A DNA stretch of 64,000 nucleotides from Lepidostoma basale (GCA_022606425.2 JAHDVF020001567.1:95308-159307), one strand, 5' to 3'. Shown: positions 1 through 10,179, counted from the first letter of the stretch. Notes: a model not told the origin generated them from the letters alone. A program made the numbers and translations.

Positions 1-76
1 ATGTTTCGGAGGCGACCTTTAGGTGTAAATATAATAGTTATATTTACACCTTTAGATGAAGGTCACCTCCGAAACA
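1..76. repeat. HH palindrome, degenerate hammerhead arms
   Basis: Two arms of about 33 bases face each other around a four-base centre, each ending in ATGTTTCGGAGG or its complement. The plus arm keeps a stem II-like AGGTCACCT and CCGAAACATGT. The position expected for CTGANGA reads TAGATGA, and the base after the GAAACATGT block is G, which is not permitted at the cleavage site. I read it as a decayed member of the hammerhead palindrome group. Confidence 0.5.
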
Positions 77-159
77 TGTGTGATATATTTTTATTTATAA
101 GAATTCTTAATAAAAAATGCGGAGATAAACAGTGTTGTAAATTCTCCTTCCAAATTTAC

Positions 160-190
160 AATAGAATTCCACAGTGACGCCATAACCTTA
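160..190 (+). repeat. HH-type 3' tail motif
   Basis: GAATTCCACAGTGACGCCAT resembles the tail found near 13020, 30290, 31905 and 53850, where it follows hammerhead-type arms. The AT-rich DNA from 77 to 478 otherwise shows no coding frame or recognisable element. Confidence 0.35.
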
Positions 191-477
191 AATCAAATGA
201 TATTAATTATAATATAAGAGTATTTTTAAACAAATTCAAAATATTGATTTTTTTTACACGAGTTTAATTATCTCCTTCAAAACATTTTGTAATTTGAATA
301 ACTTTTTATAAAAACAGTGTAAGAATAATAAAATATTTGTGATAATCAATATTAAAAAAAAAAAGCTTTTATGTCTCACTCTATAAATATTGTTATGTGT
401 CATTGGTTGATGTGGTATTAATTAACTTTGTTGTTCTAAAATTGTAAATAATATAATAGATACAAATAAAATATAGA

Positions 478-712
478 GAATTGTTTTCTTTTTATATACT
501 TTGTACACAACACTAACTATTAAAAAAATTAAAATTAAATATCAGACATGTTTCGGACAACCCAGTCCTTCCTCAGTGATATTATAAAGATATTTAAAAT
601 ATTATAAAATTGTTTACAAATATGATCAGCTTTGACAGATGTTATAAAAGCAAAGTATATAAAAAAGAAAAGAAAACATCTACAACACAAAGTATGGCGA
701 ACATAGAAGTAA
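478..712 (-). repeat. HH element (family with GGAC stem II), one arm plus tail
   Basis: Same family as 60300-60665: shared flanks reading AGTATATAAAAAAGAAA, the GGAC...GTCC hammerhead stem II, and the tail ATCTACAACACAAAGTATGG. The second arm is largely lost here. The hammerhead lies at 538-583 on the minus strand. Confidence 0.6.
538..583 (-). ncRNA. Hammerhead ribozyme motif, best copy
   Basis: On the minus strand the order is AATATCA (stem I), CTGAGGA (matches the CUGANGA core), one extra A, GGAC-loop-GTCC (stem II), GAAA, CATG, T, C, then TGATATT, which is the exact complement of the first stem I strand. All the invariant core positions C3, U4, G5, A6, G8, A9, G12, A13, A14, A15.1, U16.1 and H17 are kept. 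Predicted cleavage follows the C opposite position 545. The extra A between A9 and stem II departs from the textbook hammerhead but recurs in every family here. Stem III (ACATGT) is self-complementary with no loop, so activity may need a dimer. A 7-bp stem I plus the full core is unlikely by chance; activity is inferred. Confidence 0.72.
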
Positions 713-799
713 CTAAATACACAAAGTTATAGGTATGTATATTTATTTATTGTTAACTGATTAATTTGAAACACTTATGAATTCACAATTTATTATATT

Positions 800-935
800 C
801 ATTTTTATAAATCTGTCGCGACAGCTGTTTCGCTAAACGATATTGGCATTAACAGGTGTTACAATCAACAGCTGATTGTAACACCTGATGATGCCAACAA
901 TGGTTGGCTAAACAGTTGTCGTGACAATTTCATAG
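800..935. repeat. HH palindrome (ACAGCTGT stem III family)
   Basis: Inverted arms with a CAGCTG-type centre near 868-874. The plus arm (875-928) has ATTGT...ACAAT outer stem I, CTGATGA, an extra T, GCCAAC...GTTGGC stem II, then TAAA where GAAA is expected, and ACAGTTGTC. The minus arm (about 806-866) keeps GCGAAACAGCTGTC but has CTGTTAA in the core. Each arm has thus lost a different essential part. A second member lies at 43973-44028. Confidence 0.6.
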
Positions 936-1109
936 ATACTGCATATTGAAATATTAATATTATAACAGTTCCAAATTAAACAGTTAATTATGTAAATATC
1001 TATATCAATTGTTTAGTATTGTTACATTTGTTATTAATCACACCCTAGCCATATCACTACCATAATGTATTCCATCTGAAACCATTTATATTTGTAATGT
1101 TTTGATTAT

Positions 1110-1262
1110 TGTTTCTTGAAAAATTGTGTGAAATTCCATATTAACAATTTAATATTGATGAAAAAGTCTGTTTTCTTTAAGTTTTGTTATATTTTATGGG
1201 AGTGACATGCTTCATCACTTAATTATATTTTTTTCATTATCAAATGTCACCCATATAAAATA
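1110..1262 (-). repeat. HH-related element, UUGAUAA core variant
   Basis: On the minus strand GTGACAT is followed by TTGATAA, a long A-rich loop, GAAGCATGTCAC and the flank also seen at 17150, 24360 and 47420. The flanks TTTTAT/ATAAAA and the motif AATTCCATATTAA are shared with 47300-47370. The hammerhead part is degenerate. Confidence 0.4.
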
Positions 1263-1374
1263 TAATAAATAAATAAATAAAACAGATGCTTGGATCAATA
1301 TTTAGTAGTTCTGTTTTAAATATTATGGGGTATAATAAAAATTAGATGTCTTGTTTAAATTCAATGGACCAACA

Positions 1375-1690
1375 ACAACAACAAACTAGCACGCCGTTTC
1401 TCCGCAGGAGTAGGCAGAGAGAATGGACCGCCACACCGCTCTATCCTAACATACCTCTCTAGCTTCCTCCACATTCATACAGTGAGTCATACACGCACGT
1501 ATATCTTCCGGTATCTGACATGACCAACCTTTAAAATTGGATTAATTTGGTCATGCCATGTTTTCCTTGGTCTACCTCAACTCCGTACTTCATTTACATC
1601 GTTAACGTATACTTTTTTAACCATTCTTTCTTCACCCAAGCGCTCCATATGTCGGAACCAACGCAGCGATCCTTTCATAATTTTAATTTT
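1375..1690 (-). mobile_element. LINE family T, 3' end, (TTG)n-tail type
   Basis: Reading the minus strand, the LINE end runs to a conserved block beginning GCGGTCCATTCTCTCTGCC and ending GAGAAACGGCGTG, then a GTT-repeat tail (CAACAACAACAA at 1372-1384). Upstream the decayed frame encodes the terminal motif seen in the better copy at 42494-42996 (HDQINQ..., RSR, CMTR, CMNVEEA). It is 5'-truncated. Confidence 0.65.
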
Positions 1691-1699
1691 AATTTCAAT

Positions 1700-2227
1700 G
1701 GACCATTATTTTATTACATTTATTTTTAACACTTCTTCCATAATACGTAACTAAAAATGCAAGATTTATATATAAATTAGCTCAACAATCTCAAATGTGA
1801 ATGATTACCGTTTTCCTTCTAAATTTCAAAAAGGTTTTATTAATTTATTATATAATATATTGTGAATTGGTACTCATTCAATTATGTAAAATCTACTTTA
1901 TAGTTATTTTTGGACAAATGCTATAAGAATTGAGTAATTGACCATTTGCTTAAATATATACAACCTATCAACAATATATTTACAAAACATAACAATCTTT
2001 CAATATACACAACCTATCACAACTATATGTTAACACAACCTATCACAACTATTCATTTATACAATCTATCCCCAATATGTTAAGTTGCTTATAAAATATT
2101 TGTTATTCACTAATATTATACAGATTATTAAATCATTTATATTTCAAAAGTTATTTCCTTGAATCAATTATATTAATTGTTTCTCTGCATACATAGAAAA
2201 CATCATTCATTAATAAATCTAAATTAA
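1700..2227. other. AT-rich spacer
   Basis: No coding frame. Between about 1965 and 2075 a loose repeat of CACAACCTATCA-like units (period near 30) occurs three to four times, too diverged to call a satellite. Confidence 0.4.
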
Positions 2228-2286
2228 AATTAGAATTAAACACTTTTAAAACGTTGTATAAAACCACTTTATTTTGAGTCAGGAAC

Positions 2287-2324
2287 GCCAACCGGTTTCA
2301 CTCTGTAACGAGCTTCGTCAGGGC
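2287..2324 (-). ncRNA. Hammerhead motif, left arm
   Basis: Minus strand: GCC (stem I), CTGACGA core, extra A, GCTC-GTTACA-GAGT (stem II with one G-U pair), GAAA, CCGG, T, T, then GGC closing stem I. All core residues are conserved; the residue at the cleavage site is U. Stem III is the self-complementary ACCGGT. Confidence 0.62.
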
Positions 2325-2364
2325 TATACACAAGTAGTTTGTGTAAATAAGTAGTTTGTGTATA

Positions 2365-2402
2365 GCCCTGACGAAGCTGGTTACACAGTGAAACCGGTTG
2401 GC
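2365..2402 (+). ncRNA. Hammerhead motif, right arm
   Basis: Plus strand: GCC, CTGACGA, extra A, GCTG-GTTACA-CAGT, GAAA, CCGG, TT, GGC. Relative to the left arm the inner pair of stem II has changed from C-G to G-C on both sides, so pairing is kept. Confidence 0.62.
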
Positions 2403-2904
2403 GCTTCTGACTCATAATAAAGTGGTTTTATAAATCGTTTTAAAAGTGTTTAATTCTAATTTTGAATATGTCAAACCAACAAGTAATAGCTTCTTTCCAA
2501 AATCTAAATTATTTCATATAATACACCAAAGAGAGTATCATATTACTATTGTACTATTTTTTTTAGCGCTTTTTTACAATTTTTATTTATTTTTGATTTT
2601 ACTTCAAAACGATTAACTAAACAGTTTTTTTAAACCACTCTGATGAATTGTATTTAATAATAAAAAAATAAGGCCTTCGTACTACAAATTTCTGAAATAA
2701 TTCATTTTGATTACTTCAAAACTGTTCAACTGTTGAGTTATTTATTGATATTTTATATATTATTCCGTAAATAAAAGTCATGACTAAATATATTCAAAAC
2801 ATGTCATAGCAGTGTATCATATATTTTCAATTTAAGTCCTTTTTTCATTTGATTCTATATACTTATTATCCATTAGACTTTTTTTACACTTCCATTCTTC
2901 TTTA

Positions 2905-3245
2905 TTTTCAACCTAGACAAAAGCCTCCTCACGTCAATTTGTCTTGTGCAGACTGCAGGTTATTCCGACATGTCTGTTCAGGTCATCCTTCCTGTACTTA
3001 TCTTTGCCGTCCACGGTTTCCAAGTCAGCAGTCTTCTTGTCCATTTTTCGTCAGAGTTTCTGGCCACTTGTCACTTTAGAGTCGCTACCTGGTGGATGAT
3101 GACTTTTGTTTTTTCTCTCACCGTATCGTTTCCACTGTCTCTTAGGCTTATTCCTAACATGGCTCTTTGGGTCACTCGTAGTTTCTCAGCACTTTGTTTG
3201 GACAATGTTATAGTTTCGAGGCCATAAGTAACAACTGGCAGCAAC
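2905..3245 (-). mobile_element. LINE family W, C-terminal fragment
   Basis: The minus strand encodes a decayed LINE end: QSAEKLRVTQRAMLGI, REKTKVIIHQVATLK, then the region equivalent to WAGH.AR in related copies. It is closely similar over its length to 35717-36245. Frameshifts and stops interrupt it. Typical of the zinc-finger-less C-terminus of insect non-LTR retrotransposons; the clade is uncertain. Confidence 0.6.
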
Positions 3246-3734
3246 TTCCATTATGCTCAGTGTTTTTAAATGTAATCAATATATGTAAATGGTAAATTAA
3301 TTGATGCTATAAAAATACTAAATATTACTTGTGGAGATATTATAAATCTTTTTCTAAGATGTTAATTTCAACAATACAAAGTCAGTTGTGTTTAGATAAA
3401 TTTTCTTTTCTTCATATATATGTGTTTATTTTTTAATAAAAAAAATACATTTATTTTTTGGATTGTTTTTTTAAAATCAGTCAACCATTTTCTATTTCAA
3501 TAATGATATAACATGGATAAATATTGAAAAAGACCAAATTTTTTGTAAATATTTTTTTTAATGGGAATTAAATATTTTGTGATTACTGTAAATCTGTTCT
3601 GAAACAATAAATACATTTTATACATTAATAATTGTTTTATTTCGAATTCATCTGTCAGTTTTTTTAAATATTGGAAGCGGAACATTGAGAAATCGCAACT
3701 TTTTCCATAAAGTTAATCTAAAACTAGCTTACTA

Positions 3735-3870
3735 AGCATCACGCCGTTTCTTGGAGGGGTAGGCAGAGAGGATGGACCGCCATACTGTTCTGTTCTGAAA
3801 TATTCTCTAGTTTCCTCTACATTCATACATCGTAACATGCACGCTCGTCGATTTTTTCTACTACGAATGT
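3735..3870 (-). mobile_element. LINE family T, 3' end fragment
   Basis: The conserved T end block (CACGCCGTTTCTTGG, then a GGTAGGCAGAGAGGATGGAC variant) and the start of the CMNVEE-coding part, minus strand. About 135 bases long. Confidence 0.6.
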
Positions 3871-4680
3871 TAATCCTATGTATAATATAAATGTAATTTT
3901 TTTGACATATAGAGGAAAAGCTTCCGTGAAATCAATGAATACGTATTTTACAAAAGATTTTTTTAATCTATGGTAATTTCACAAAGTAAAATTTACAATA
4001 TCCTGTTGGGTAAGTACTTGAAAGTATTGTAGAAAAGATTTTATTACGCAAGTACGAGTAGGTACCCGCGCTGCCATTTTGTGTACATAAAACCTTCACA
4101 TCTTTAACCTTTGACATAAATTTGAATGGAAATATTTCCCGTCTATATTATGAGGAAAAACCTAAACGTAACGATGCTGTTATGAAAATGGCGTTTGCTT
4201 TTATCGATAAATAATATGCCATTTCGGGACATGCCTCATAAAAAATACACGCTCCACTTTGGAATGCAAACAAGATTTATGGTGCCACTTATGATATATG
4301 TTTAAATGTGATGTACGCCGGTACGATCCGCCATATTTCTTGCGTATTTTGACATTGCTGGAAAAACGATTAATGGGTTATATTCCGTACAGCTTCGAGG
4401 GAGAGCGAAGGTCACGTTATCTCTAAGTTCAAGGCTCCTGGATGCCTTGAAGCGATTTTTTCGCAAGTATAACACCCTGAAAAACTTCGAATGAAGAAGT
4501 TAAGGTATAGAATTACATTTTACAGAGTCATGGGCGGTTTCGTGGGTCGATATGGGATATTATTTATCTCGCAAATACAAAATACTGGGAAAAAGTTAAG
4601 GAAATATGCGAAATTTTCAATTTATTTGATAAACTTAAGGCGTTATTCTTACAGATTCAATCCTTCTTCTTCTTTTTCTT
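3871..4680. other. Low-repeat stretch, no gene recognised
   Basis: Moderately CpG-containing DNA with only a 66-codon frame (4491-4691) that resembles nothing I recognise. No tail, terminal repeat or RNA gene seen. Confidence 0.4.
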
Positions 4681-5484
4681 CCTTGTTGTAGACCGATTTG
4701 GTATGTTCTCCAGAGTGTTGCTCCTCCTGTAAGGTAGATTCCCAGCTGTCCTTCCATCTTTTAGGACGTCTTCCACGAGAGTCCCATGAGGCTGATTATG
4801 CAATGCAATATAGGGGAGTCTGGTGGTGTTCATTCTTTGAACATGACTGTACCAGTCCCTTTTTCGCTGTCTGCTCCATCTTATAATATCTTCAAGATCA
4901 CATAATCTCTCTTATTCTGGTGTTCCTCACGCAATCTCTCAGTGTCTTGCCTGCTATCGTCCTCATTGTCTTCATTTCGGAAGTCCTCAAAACTTGTTTG
5001 ATCCTTACGGTGTCTGCTCTTGCTTCGACGCCATATGTTATTGTTGGTCTTACGCATGCTTTATAGATTCTCATCTTACTCTTAATGGCTATGTCTTTGT
5101 TTTTACATATTGTGGATTTTAGAGCGCCAGAGATTACAGCTGCCTTGTTTATTTGAGCTTGTATTTCTTCCCGCAGATCAGCTCCTCCCACCAGGTCTAG
5201 GCCTAGATAGTTGAAGGTCCTGACCTGTTCTATGGGTTGATTTTCTATAACCAGGTTACATGTTTTGGGTGTTTTGGAAAAGGTCATACATTTTGTTTTT
5301 TCGATAGAGATCGTCATGTTGTGTTTCTTACAGGCGTGATGTAGTCTGTCTAGCATTTTTTGTAAGTCATTATTGTTTTCAGCTATGATTATAGCATCGT
5401 CTGCATAACAGACCACGTTGACAATTTGTTCTCCCATCCTATATCCCAGTTGTAGCGATTGGGTCTTCTCTCTAAGTTTGTTTT
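4681..5484 (-). mobile_element. LINE family G, reverse transcriptase C-terminal half
   Basis: Minus strand reading enters at a reverse-transcriptase active site, VVCYADDAIIIAEN, followed by the palm/thumb region (KTKCMTFSK, FNYLGLDLVGG, KMRIYKACVRPTITYG) and a C-terminal part DCVRNTRIREI; a stop follows, then EDIIRWSRQRKRDW-like sequence down to a (GAA)n tail near 4660-4680. The active-site YADD is intact but the copy is 5'-truncated and interrupted. The open frame here extends on into family X antisense (5485-5716), so it is a chimera, not a gene. Confidence 0.72.
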
Positions 5485-5889
5485 CACTTCGAAGCAATGG
5501 GCATCTCATAACCCATTTCTTTAGATTAATCAGGGGATATTTCGAGAACTCGGCCGTGCTGGAGGATGTAAGTCTTTTTGCCCCTGATATATATTTCCGG
5601 CCGCCAGAACCAATCTGCCTCTGGTGACACCGGTGGGAAGAGCAATTAGTCTGCTGAACGCTGTCTTCTCGGAGATCGTCGTCTTTCATATCAGTGAAGG
5701 TACGTTCAGGGGACAAATACTCTTGACATTAGAAAGTATATTTTCTTCCTAATGTCGAACCATCTCTAATGCGTTCCTGGTATTATGTTGTATTTTTATA
5801 ATATTTTATCTGTACTCAATAGACGCCTTAAACATTTTGCTGTTTGTAATGTCTTTTGAGTTAATAAACTGATTTGATTTGATTTGATT
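5485..5889 (+). mobile_element. LINE family X, C-terminal end and (TTTGA)n tail
   Basis: Plus strand encodes HFFRLIRGYFENSAVLED, a frameshift, then RTNLPLVTPVGRAISLLN, FSEIVVFHISEGTFRGQ and ILLTLESIFSS before a stop, a 3' UTR with GACGCCTTAAAC and AATAAACTGA, and three TTTGA units. It abuts the G reverse transcriptase head to head, so one of them inserted into or next to the other. Confidence 0.65.
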
Positions 5890-6299
5890 ATTGATGAATT
5901 GTATTACATTGTGGCAATTTAGTGATTGGAAAGAGAAGGCAATTGAAAAATAAAACAACAAATGACTCTGGTCTTAAATGGAATATGCAAATTCAAATGG
6001 CAACATTTTTTTATACGCTCAGATAAAACATTTGTTTTCAAAAGTGGATAATTACTGGCTAGGAGACAAAATAATACTACATTATTATATTTGAAGCAAT
6101 TGGGATTCGAGATCAAAACAATTCCATTTCTGAAAAAACTAATAAAATGCAAAGATATTTACCCGCAGATCAGGGGTTTCCAACCCTTATGCTACTACGC
6201 CCCCCGAATTTTTTTCCACTCCTCCTTATCATATTTTTTTAATAGTCATAATAATAAAAACTTTTTTAAAATATTTTTTTAAAAATTACAATTAACATA

Positions 6300-6516
6300 A
6301 TAATAATGATTGGATGAATGGCGATTTTCCGGCGCCATAAAGCCGGACCCCCCCAGCTAAGGGAAGGTGACCCCTACAGAAAAACACATCAGAGAAGCCA
6401 ACGAGAAACCACCCTGATTACCTTTTCCCAGGATATTCACTATGGCGAGAAAGGTTCGCCGAGGTGATCGCCAACGTTGGGGGGACCCGACAGGGCACTT
6501 GAAGAAGAAGAATAAC
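6300..6516 (+). mobile_element. R-derived short element (RTE-like 3' end), (GAA)n tail
   Basis: Ends GGTTCGCCGAGGTGATCGCC, then a GGGGGGACCCGACAGGG block and GAAGAAGAAG. The final block is the same as the end of the RTE-like LINE at 21660-22165, while the upstream 150 bases (GGCGCCATAAAGCCGGACCC) are related to 44075-44460 and not to the coding part. This looks like a SINE that uses an RTE-type 3' end. Confidence 0.6.
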
Positions 6517-6580
6517 ATAATAATAACAAGGTTACACTATAACATATACGTTCATGTTTATTTATTTTTATCATTTAAAC

Positions 6581-6900
6581 CAGTGGTTCCCAAATTTGTT
6601 TGTCCCGTGGACCCCCTGCTGATTTATTTTATTTTGTGTAGACCCCCTACTTTTTCAAATGAGTTTTTGAAGCTGACACAGAGCAAAATTAGGCCAATAG
6701 AAAAAAAAATCTGTAATTCGTTGTCATTTGTGATTGGATTTTCCCGAATGAGCTAAAAAAAAGGTCGCCGTAAGCCTTGCGCTATGGGGACTCTCAGGGG
6801 AGATCCTCAAAGACCCCCAAATCCATTTTAATTTTCTACGGACTCTCTGAATGATCGCAGGGACCCCCGGGGTCCATCCGAACCACTTTGGGAACCAACG
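6581..6900. mobile_element. Inner hAT MITE
   Basis: Starts CAGTGGTTCCCAAA and ends TTTGGGAACCAACG; flanked by ATTTAAAC and ATTTAAAT, an 8-bp target duplication with one difference. It is 320 bp, rich in GGACCCC/GGGGTCC, and non-coding; the 100-codon frames crossing it are not genes. It sits inside the outer hAT, so it is the younger insertion. Confidence 0.8.
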
Positions 6901-7203
6901 ATTTAAATCATGCGAGGATTGTTGTTGATCGGCACAAAGTTTATCAAATCTTGGGAGCAACGTGGAGAGTGCTACTTCTATCTCCTTTTCGACTACTAAC
7001 CTGGCTCCATATTTTTTGGTTTTCACTACTGTTACGTTATGTCGTATAGTAAATAAAAAACTTCACATCGTAACGGTTTCGATATGAAGATTTATTTATC
7101 TTTAGATATAATGGTATAAAAAATATATTTTTAATAAAAATTAAATTTGGCGCCTCCCCTGGCAACAGAACGCGTCTCCAGGTTGGAAACCGCTGCCGTA
7201 GAT

Positions 7204-7780
7204 TGAAATTTAGTACAATTTACCACGCTGTGAGTAGGCACTTTACCTTTATTACAAACACAATAAAAACAGTTTTACTATTGATATAAAAAGGAGACTA
7301 TCTAAGAAATAACCCGAAAGAAATTCCTATGTAAATTTCCAGGCGAAATCGAAGGTATAAAGTAGATTAAAATATTTATTATAGAATTCCAAAAACCACG
7401 AGCAAGGGTCAGGAAAGAAAAATAAATTTCGCAGAAAATCGAAATAAAGCTTTATGTAAAAATTCTGCAATTTATAGTTTCTTCCGCTTAAAATTTATTA
7501 GCCCGAAAATAATATTTCGCGTTCTTGATCATTTTCCTCGCGTTGCGTTGTCTGAACTAGCGATGGCCCCACGCTGGATCGCGCCGGTTCGCGCGAACCG
7601 GCCGTGCCAAACGCCAAGTCGAGTATATTTTATGTAAAATATCATAGAATGGACCGGCTTTGGAACTATAGGAGAGCTGTTTAGTGCGAAGGAGAATTAT
7701 TCATTCAAATGAAAATCTATGTCGATAGAACCTGACTTGAAAATAAGATTTGTGTAAATACATGAATTTAATTTGTTGAC
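7204..7780. other. Low-repeat stretch
   Basis: Contains a GC-rich patch at 7560-7615 (GCGCCGGTTCGCGCGAACCG, a perfect 18-base palindrome around TTCGCGCGAA). No gene or known repeat recognised. Confidence 0.4.
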
Positions 7781-7781
7781 C

Positions 7782-7955
7782 TTCGTGGCATAGTGGTAAG
7801 AGCTCTGACTTCCATACCGAAGGTCCCGGGTTCGATTCCCGGCAATGGCAGTGTGATTGTCACACTATCTTTGTACTGCTGAAGAATTCACGTGACAATA
7901 AAATGGCGATAGATGGGCTACCTATCACATGTCATGAGAATCAATATAATAACCA
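7782..7955 (+). mobile_element. tRNA-derived SINE, family A, full copy
   Basis: The head has an A-box-like TGGCATAGTGG and a B-box GGTTCGATTCC, the two internal RNA polymerase III promoter elements, in tRNA-like spacing. The body is CACGTGACAATAAAATGGCG, ending CATGTCATGAGAATCAATAT. Related copies: 8942-9107, 38748-38932, 44586-44660, 47655-47722, 59450-59630. The shared non-tRNA body shows it is a SINE and not a tRNA gene. Confidence 0.8.
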
Positions 7956-8064
7956 AAACAAATTGTACACAGTAATTGGGTTCAAACGACCTGTTTCATA
8001 CAAGGAAAACAAAATTATAGCTATTGCATGAGTAAATGAATATCTCATATTAAATAATGTAGAA

Positions 8065-8284
8065 TATTTCGTGAGGGGGTGACTGGGAAGACGCTACCGA
8101 AGAGATCACGTAAAGCATGTTCTGAAAGAGTGATAAGTTAAGCGGCAAATAGAGTATCAACATGAAATCGACCTTCAGAAAGACCACCCAAAATATGGCG
8201 AGACAGTTGGACAACTATATCCCATTAACAGGTTTCGAGATATAACAGGACACAGTCTTAAATAAAGCAGAAGAAGAAGAAGTA
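8065..8284 (+). mobile_element. LINE family G, decayed 3' end
   Basis: Decayed remnants of RDHVKHVL, RPPKIWRDSWT-like text followed by an AGAAGAAGAAG tail. Many frame breaks. Confidence 0.45.
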
Positions 8285-8941
8285 GATAATCGCGGTTGAT
8301 AATGTTGAATTACTTGGGATATTGGATTTATCCGTGTTTGGCGGTATCCTTATCGACCAACGTTTTGGGAATCGTTCCAGACCCAATTTCTAATGTGATA
8401 GTAACCAAAGAGTCTGGAACGATCTCTGAAACGTCTGTCTAAGAGGATATCACGATATGCGGATATAACTAAGACTACAAGAAATGAATTGTACGAACAT
8501 TTACTGTGATTTTAAAACAGTATACATGGTTGGCATTTTCGTAATGATCTTGAAAGGTTTAATATTTTTCCCTTTAAATTTACAAGAAAAACAAACAAAG
8601 GAACTGGTCCTAGGCAAGAGTACGGCGGGGCTTCTGTCTCTAGGTTGATGATAAGAGTACCTCTTCTGTCATATTTTATATGAATATGAGTCTGTAGTAC
8701 GCGATTAATGTTTTTCACAAGTTTCCATATTCAAGGAAGTTTTCTACTTAAGCACCATGTATATATTCAGTGTTTTTAGTTTCAATTTAAGGGATTGGTT
8801 TACAGCAAACTATATAAACATCTTTTCTAGTTCATGGTTTACCACTTGGGCCTCTTTACTGTGGTGGTTTTCCATAACTTTCCACATTTTTGAATGCAGC
8901 AGGATATTTGAAGCCAATTACTGAATACAATCTTTTAGCTA
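8285..8941. other. Unclassified stretch
   Basis: No coding potential recognised. Positions 8355-8440 contain an imperfect inverted pair around GATCGTTCCAGAC / GTCTGGAACGATC, about 45 bases apart. Confidence 0.4.
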
Positions 8942-9107
8942 TTGATTCTCACGACATATAATAGGTATTGTAGATAGTATATAGCCATTTATATTATCAC
9001 GTGAATTCTATCAGACCAATGACAGCGCGATTTATTTTTTACACTGTCATTGCCGGGAATCGAACCGAAACCTATTGCCACTCTGGCACGAATGCCGTCG
9101 AAGGCCT
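8942..9107 (-). mobile_element. tRNA-derived SINE, family A
   Basis: Minus-strand copy with B-box GGTTCGATTCC, a diverged A-box region (TGCCAGAGTGG), and the family body ending with the TCATGAGAATCAAT-type 3' end near 8942. Confidence 0.7.
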
Positions 9108-9185
9108 ATTTTGTTTGCATATACTTTAAAGATGCGAATTGGATATTGTGAGATGAGGGAGACAAAGAAGATATTAGAGAGAATG

Positions 9186-9598
9186 TGGAAAGATCTCTTA
9201 GACGAATGTGTAGATACTCTGTGTATGATAGAGTGTCGAATGAAAATATAAGAAGTGACTGCGGTGCGAATGATGGTGTTATGAACAGAAATAATGAAAG
9301 GATAATTAAAATGGTTTGGACATATGGAAAGAATAAAAAAAAGAATATAATATGTTAACGATGTAAATGGAACCATTAATAGAGGAAGACCGAGGAAAAC
9401 GTGGCACGATAAAATAAATCAAATATTGAATGTTGGCCATGTGAGGAGTCAGAGAAATCGACGCGCGTGCATGACACGATGTATGAATGTTGAGGAAGAG
9501 AGAGAAATATGTCAGGAAAGAAAAGTGTGGCAGTCCATTCTTTCTGCCTACCCCTTCGGGGAGACGGCGTGATGGCTAGTTAGTTAGTTAGTTAGTTA
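9186..9598 (+). mobile_element. LINE family T, 3' end, (TTAG)n tail
   Basis: Encodes in broken frames RSLRRMCRYSVYDRVSNENI, SDCGANDGVMN, WFGHMERI, then RGRPRKTWHDKINQILN, RSQRNRRACMTRCMNVEE and a stop, with the conserved GGGGAGACGGCGTGATGG end and four TTAG units. 5'-truncated. Confidence 0.75.
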
Positions 9599-9599
9599 T

Positions 9600-9682
9600 G
9601 TGGAAATAATGGACTCCCTAAGACTACCACACCTTGTCTTACATGGGAAACCATCAGATCAATATAAAAAGAAGAAGAAGAA
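9600..9682 (+). mobile_element. LINE family G, 3' end fragment
   Basis: Short segment CCTTGTCTTACATGGGAAACC followed by a GAAGAAGAAG tail, matching the region near 21180-21215. Confidence 0.4.
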
Positions 9683-10179
9683 ATGCAATATTTTGAACCG
9701 GCTGAATATTTTTATAGCGGGACATCACTGATCTGAACTGGCAGAGCCCATAGGAAGATTTGTGTGTACACCGCTTCGTGAAGCAAAACACGTTCTCCCT
9801 TACCATAAACTCGACGGATAAAGTTGTAAAATATACAAGAGGGAATAAAATTCAGACTAGAAGCAATCGCAATTCAATAAACTTCATATGATGTACGGTT
9901 ATGCGAGGGCGCGACAGCCATCGGGTATTCTGGAACTTTTCAGAAGCAAGTAGGTACTACCTGAACCTAACTGTGGGGTAAGCAGAGTTATCTGCGTGAT
10001 ATAAAGGATTTAAATTTTTAAAACGATCCACTAAAAATGCGTGAATATTTTTTTAAATTTTGAATATTAATTATTTTTTGTGATGTTTTTGTTTTTAATT
10101 CCACTCGCTTCATCTTCTTACCTGCTCGTATCAATACCTGTATAACCGTGAAAATATATCGCGATATTCATATTATCAG

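Larger units (their letters stand above)
2228..2460. repeat. HH palindrome with two paired hammerheads (ACCGGT family)
   Basis: Two arms of about 110 bases share the outer flank ATTAGAATTAAACACTTTT and the block AAACCACTTTATT, and meet near 2340 around repeated TAGTTTGTGTA. Each arm carries a complete hammerhead motif pointing outward (2287-2324 minus, 2365-2402 plus). A third copy lies at 27310-27475. Confidence 0.75.
6171..7195. mobile_element. Outer non-autonomous hAT element, nested host
   Basis: Terminal inverted repeats CAGGGGTTTCCAACC (left) and GGTTGGAAACCGCTG (right) are bounded by 8-bp near-duplications CCGCAGAT (6163-6170) and CCGTAGAT (7196-7203), the signature of hAT insertion. 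No transposase is encoded. It contains the R-derived SINE and the inner hAT MITE listed next. Confidence 0.75.

Noticed and set aside
4491..4691. Small gene MKKLRYRITFYRVMGGF...
   Set aside because: No homology recognised, no splice or promoter support, frame length expected by chance in 64 kb.
7782..7855. A functional tRNA gene
   Set aside because: A- and B-boxes are present, but the same head and non-tRNA body recur five more times in the window, and the cloverleaf stems are imperfect; a SINE explains it.
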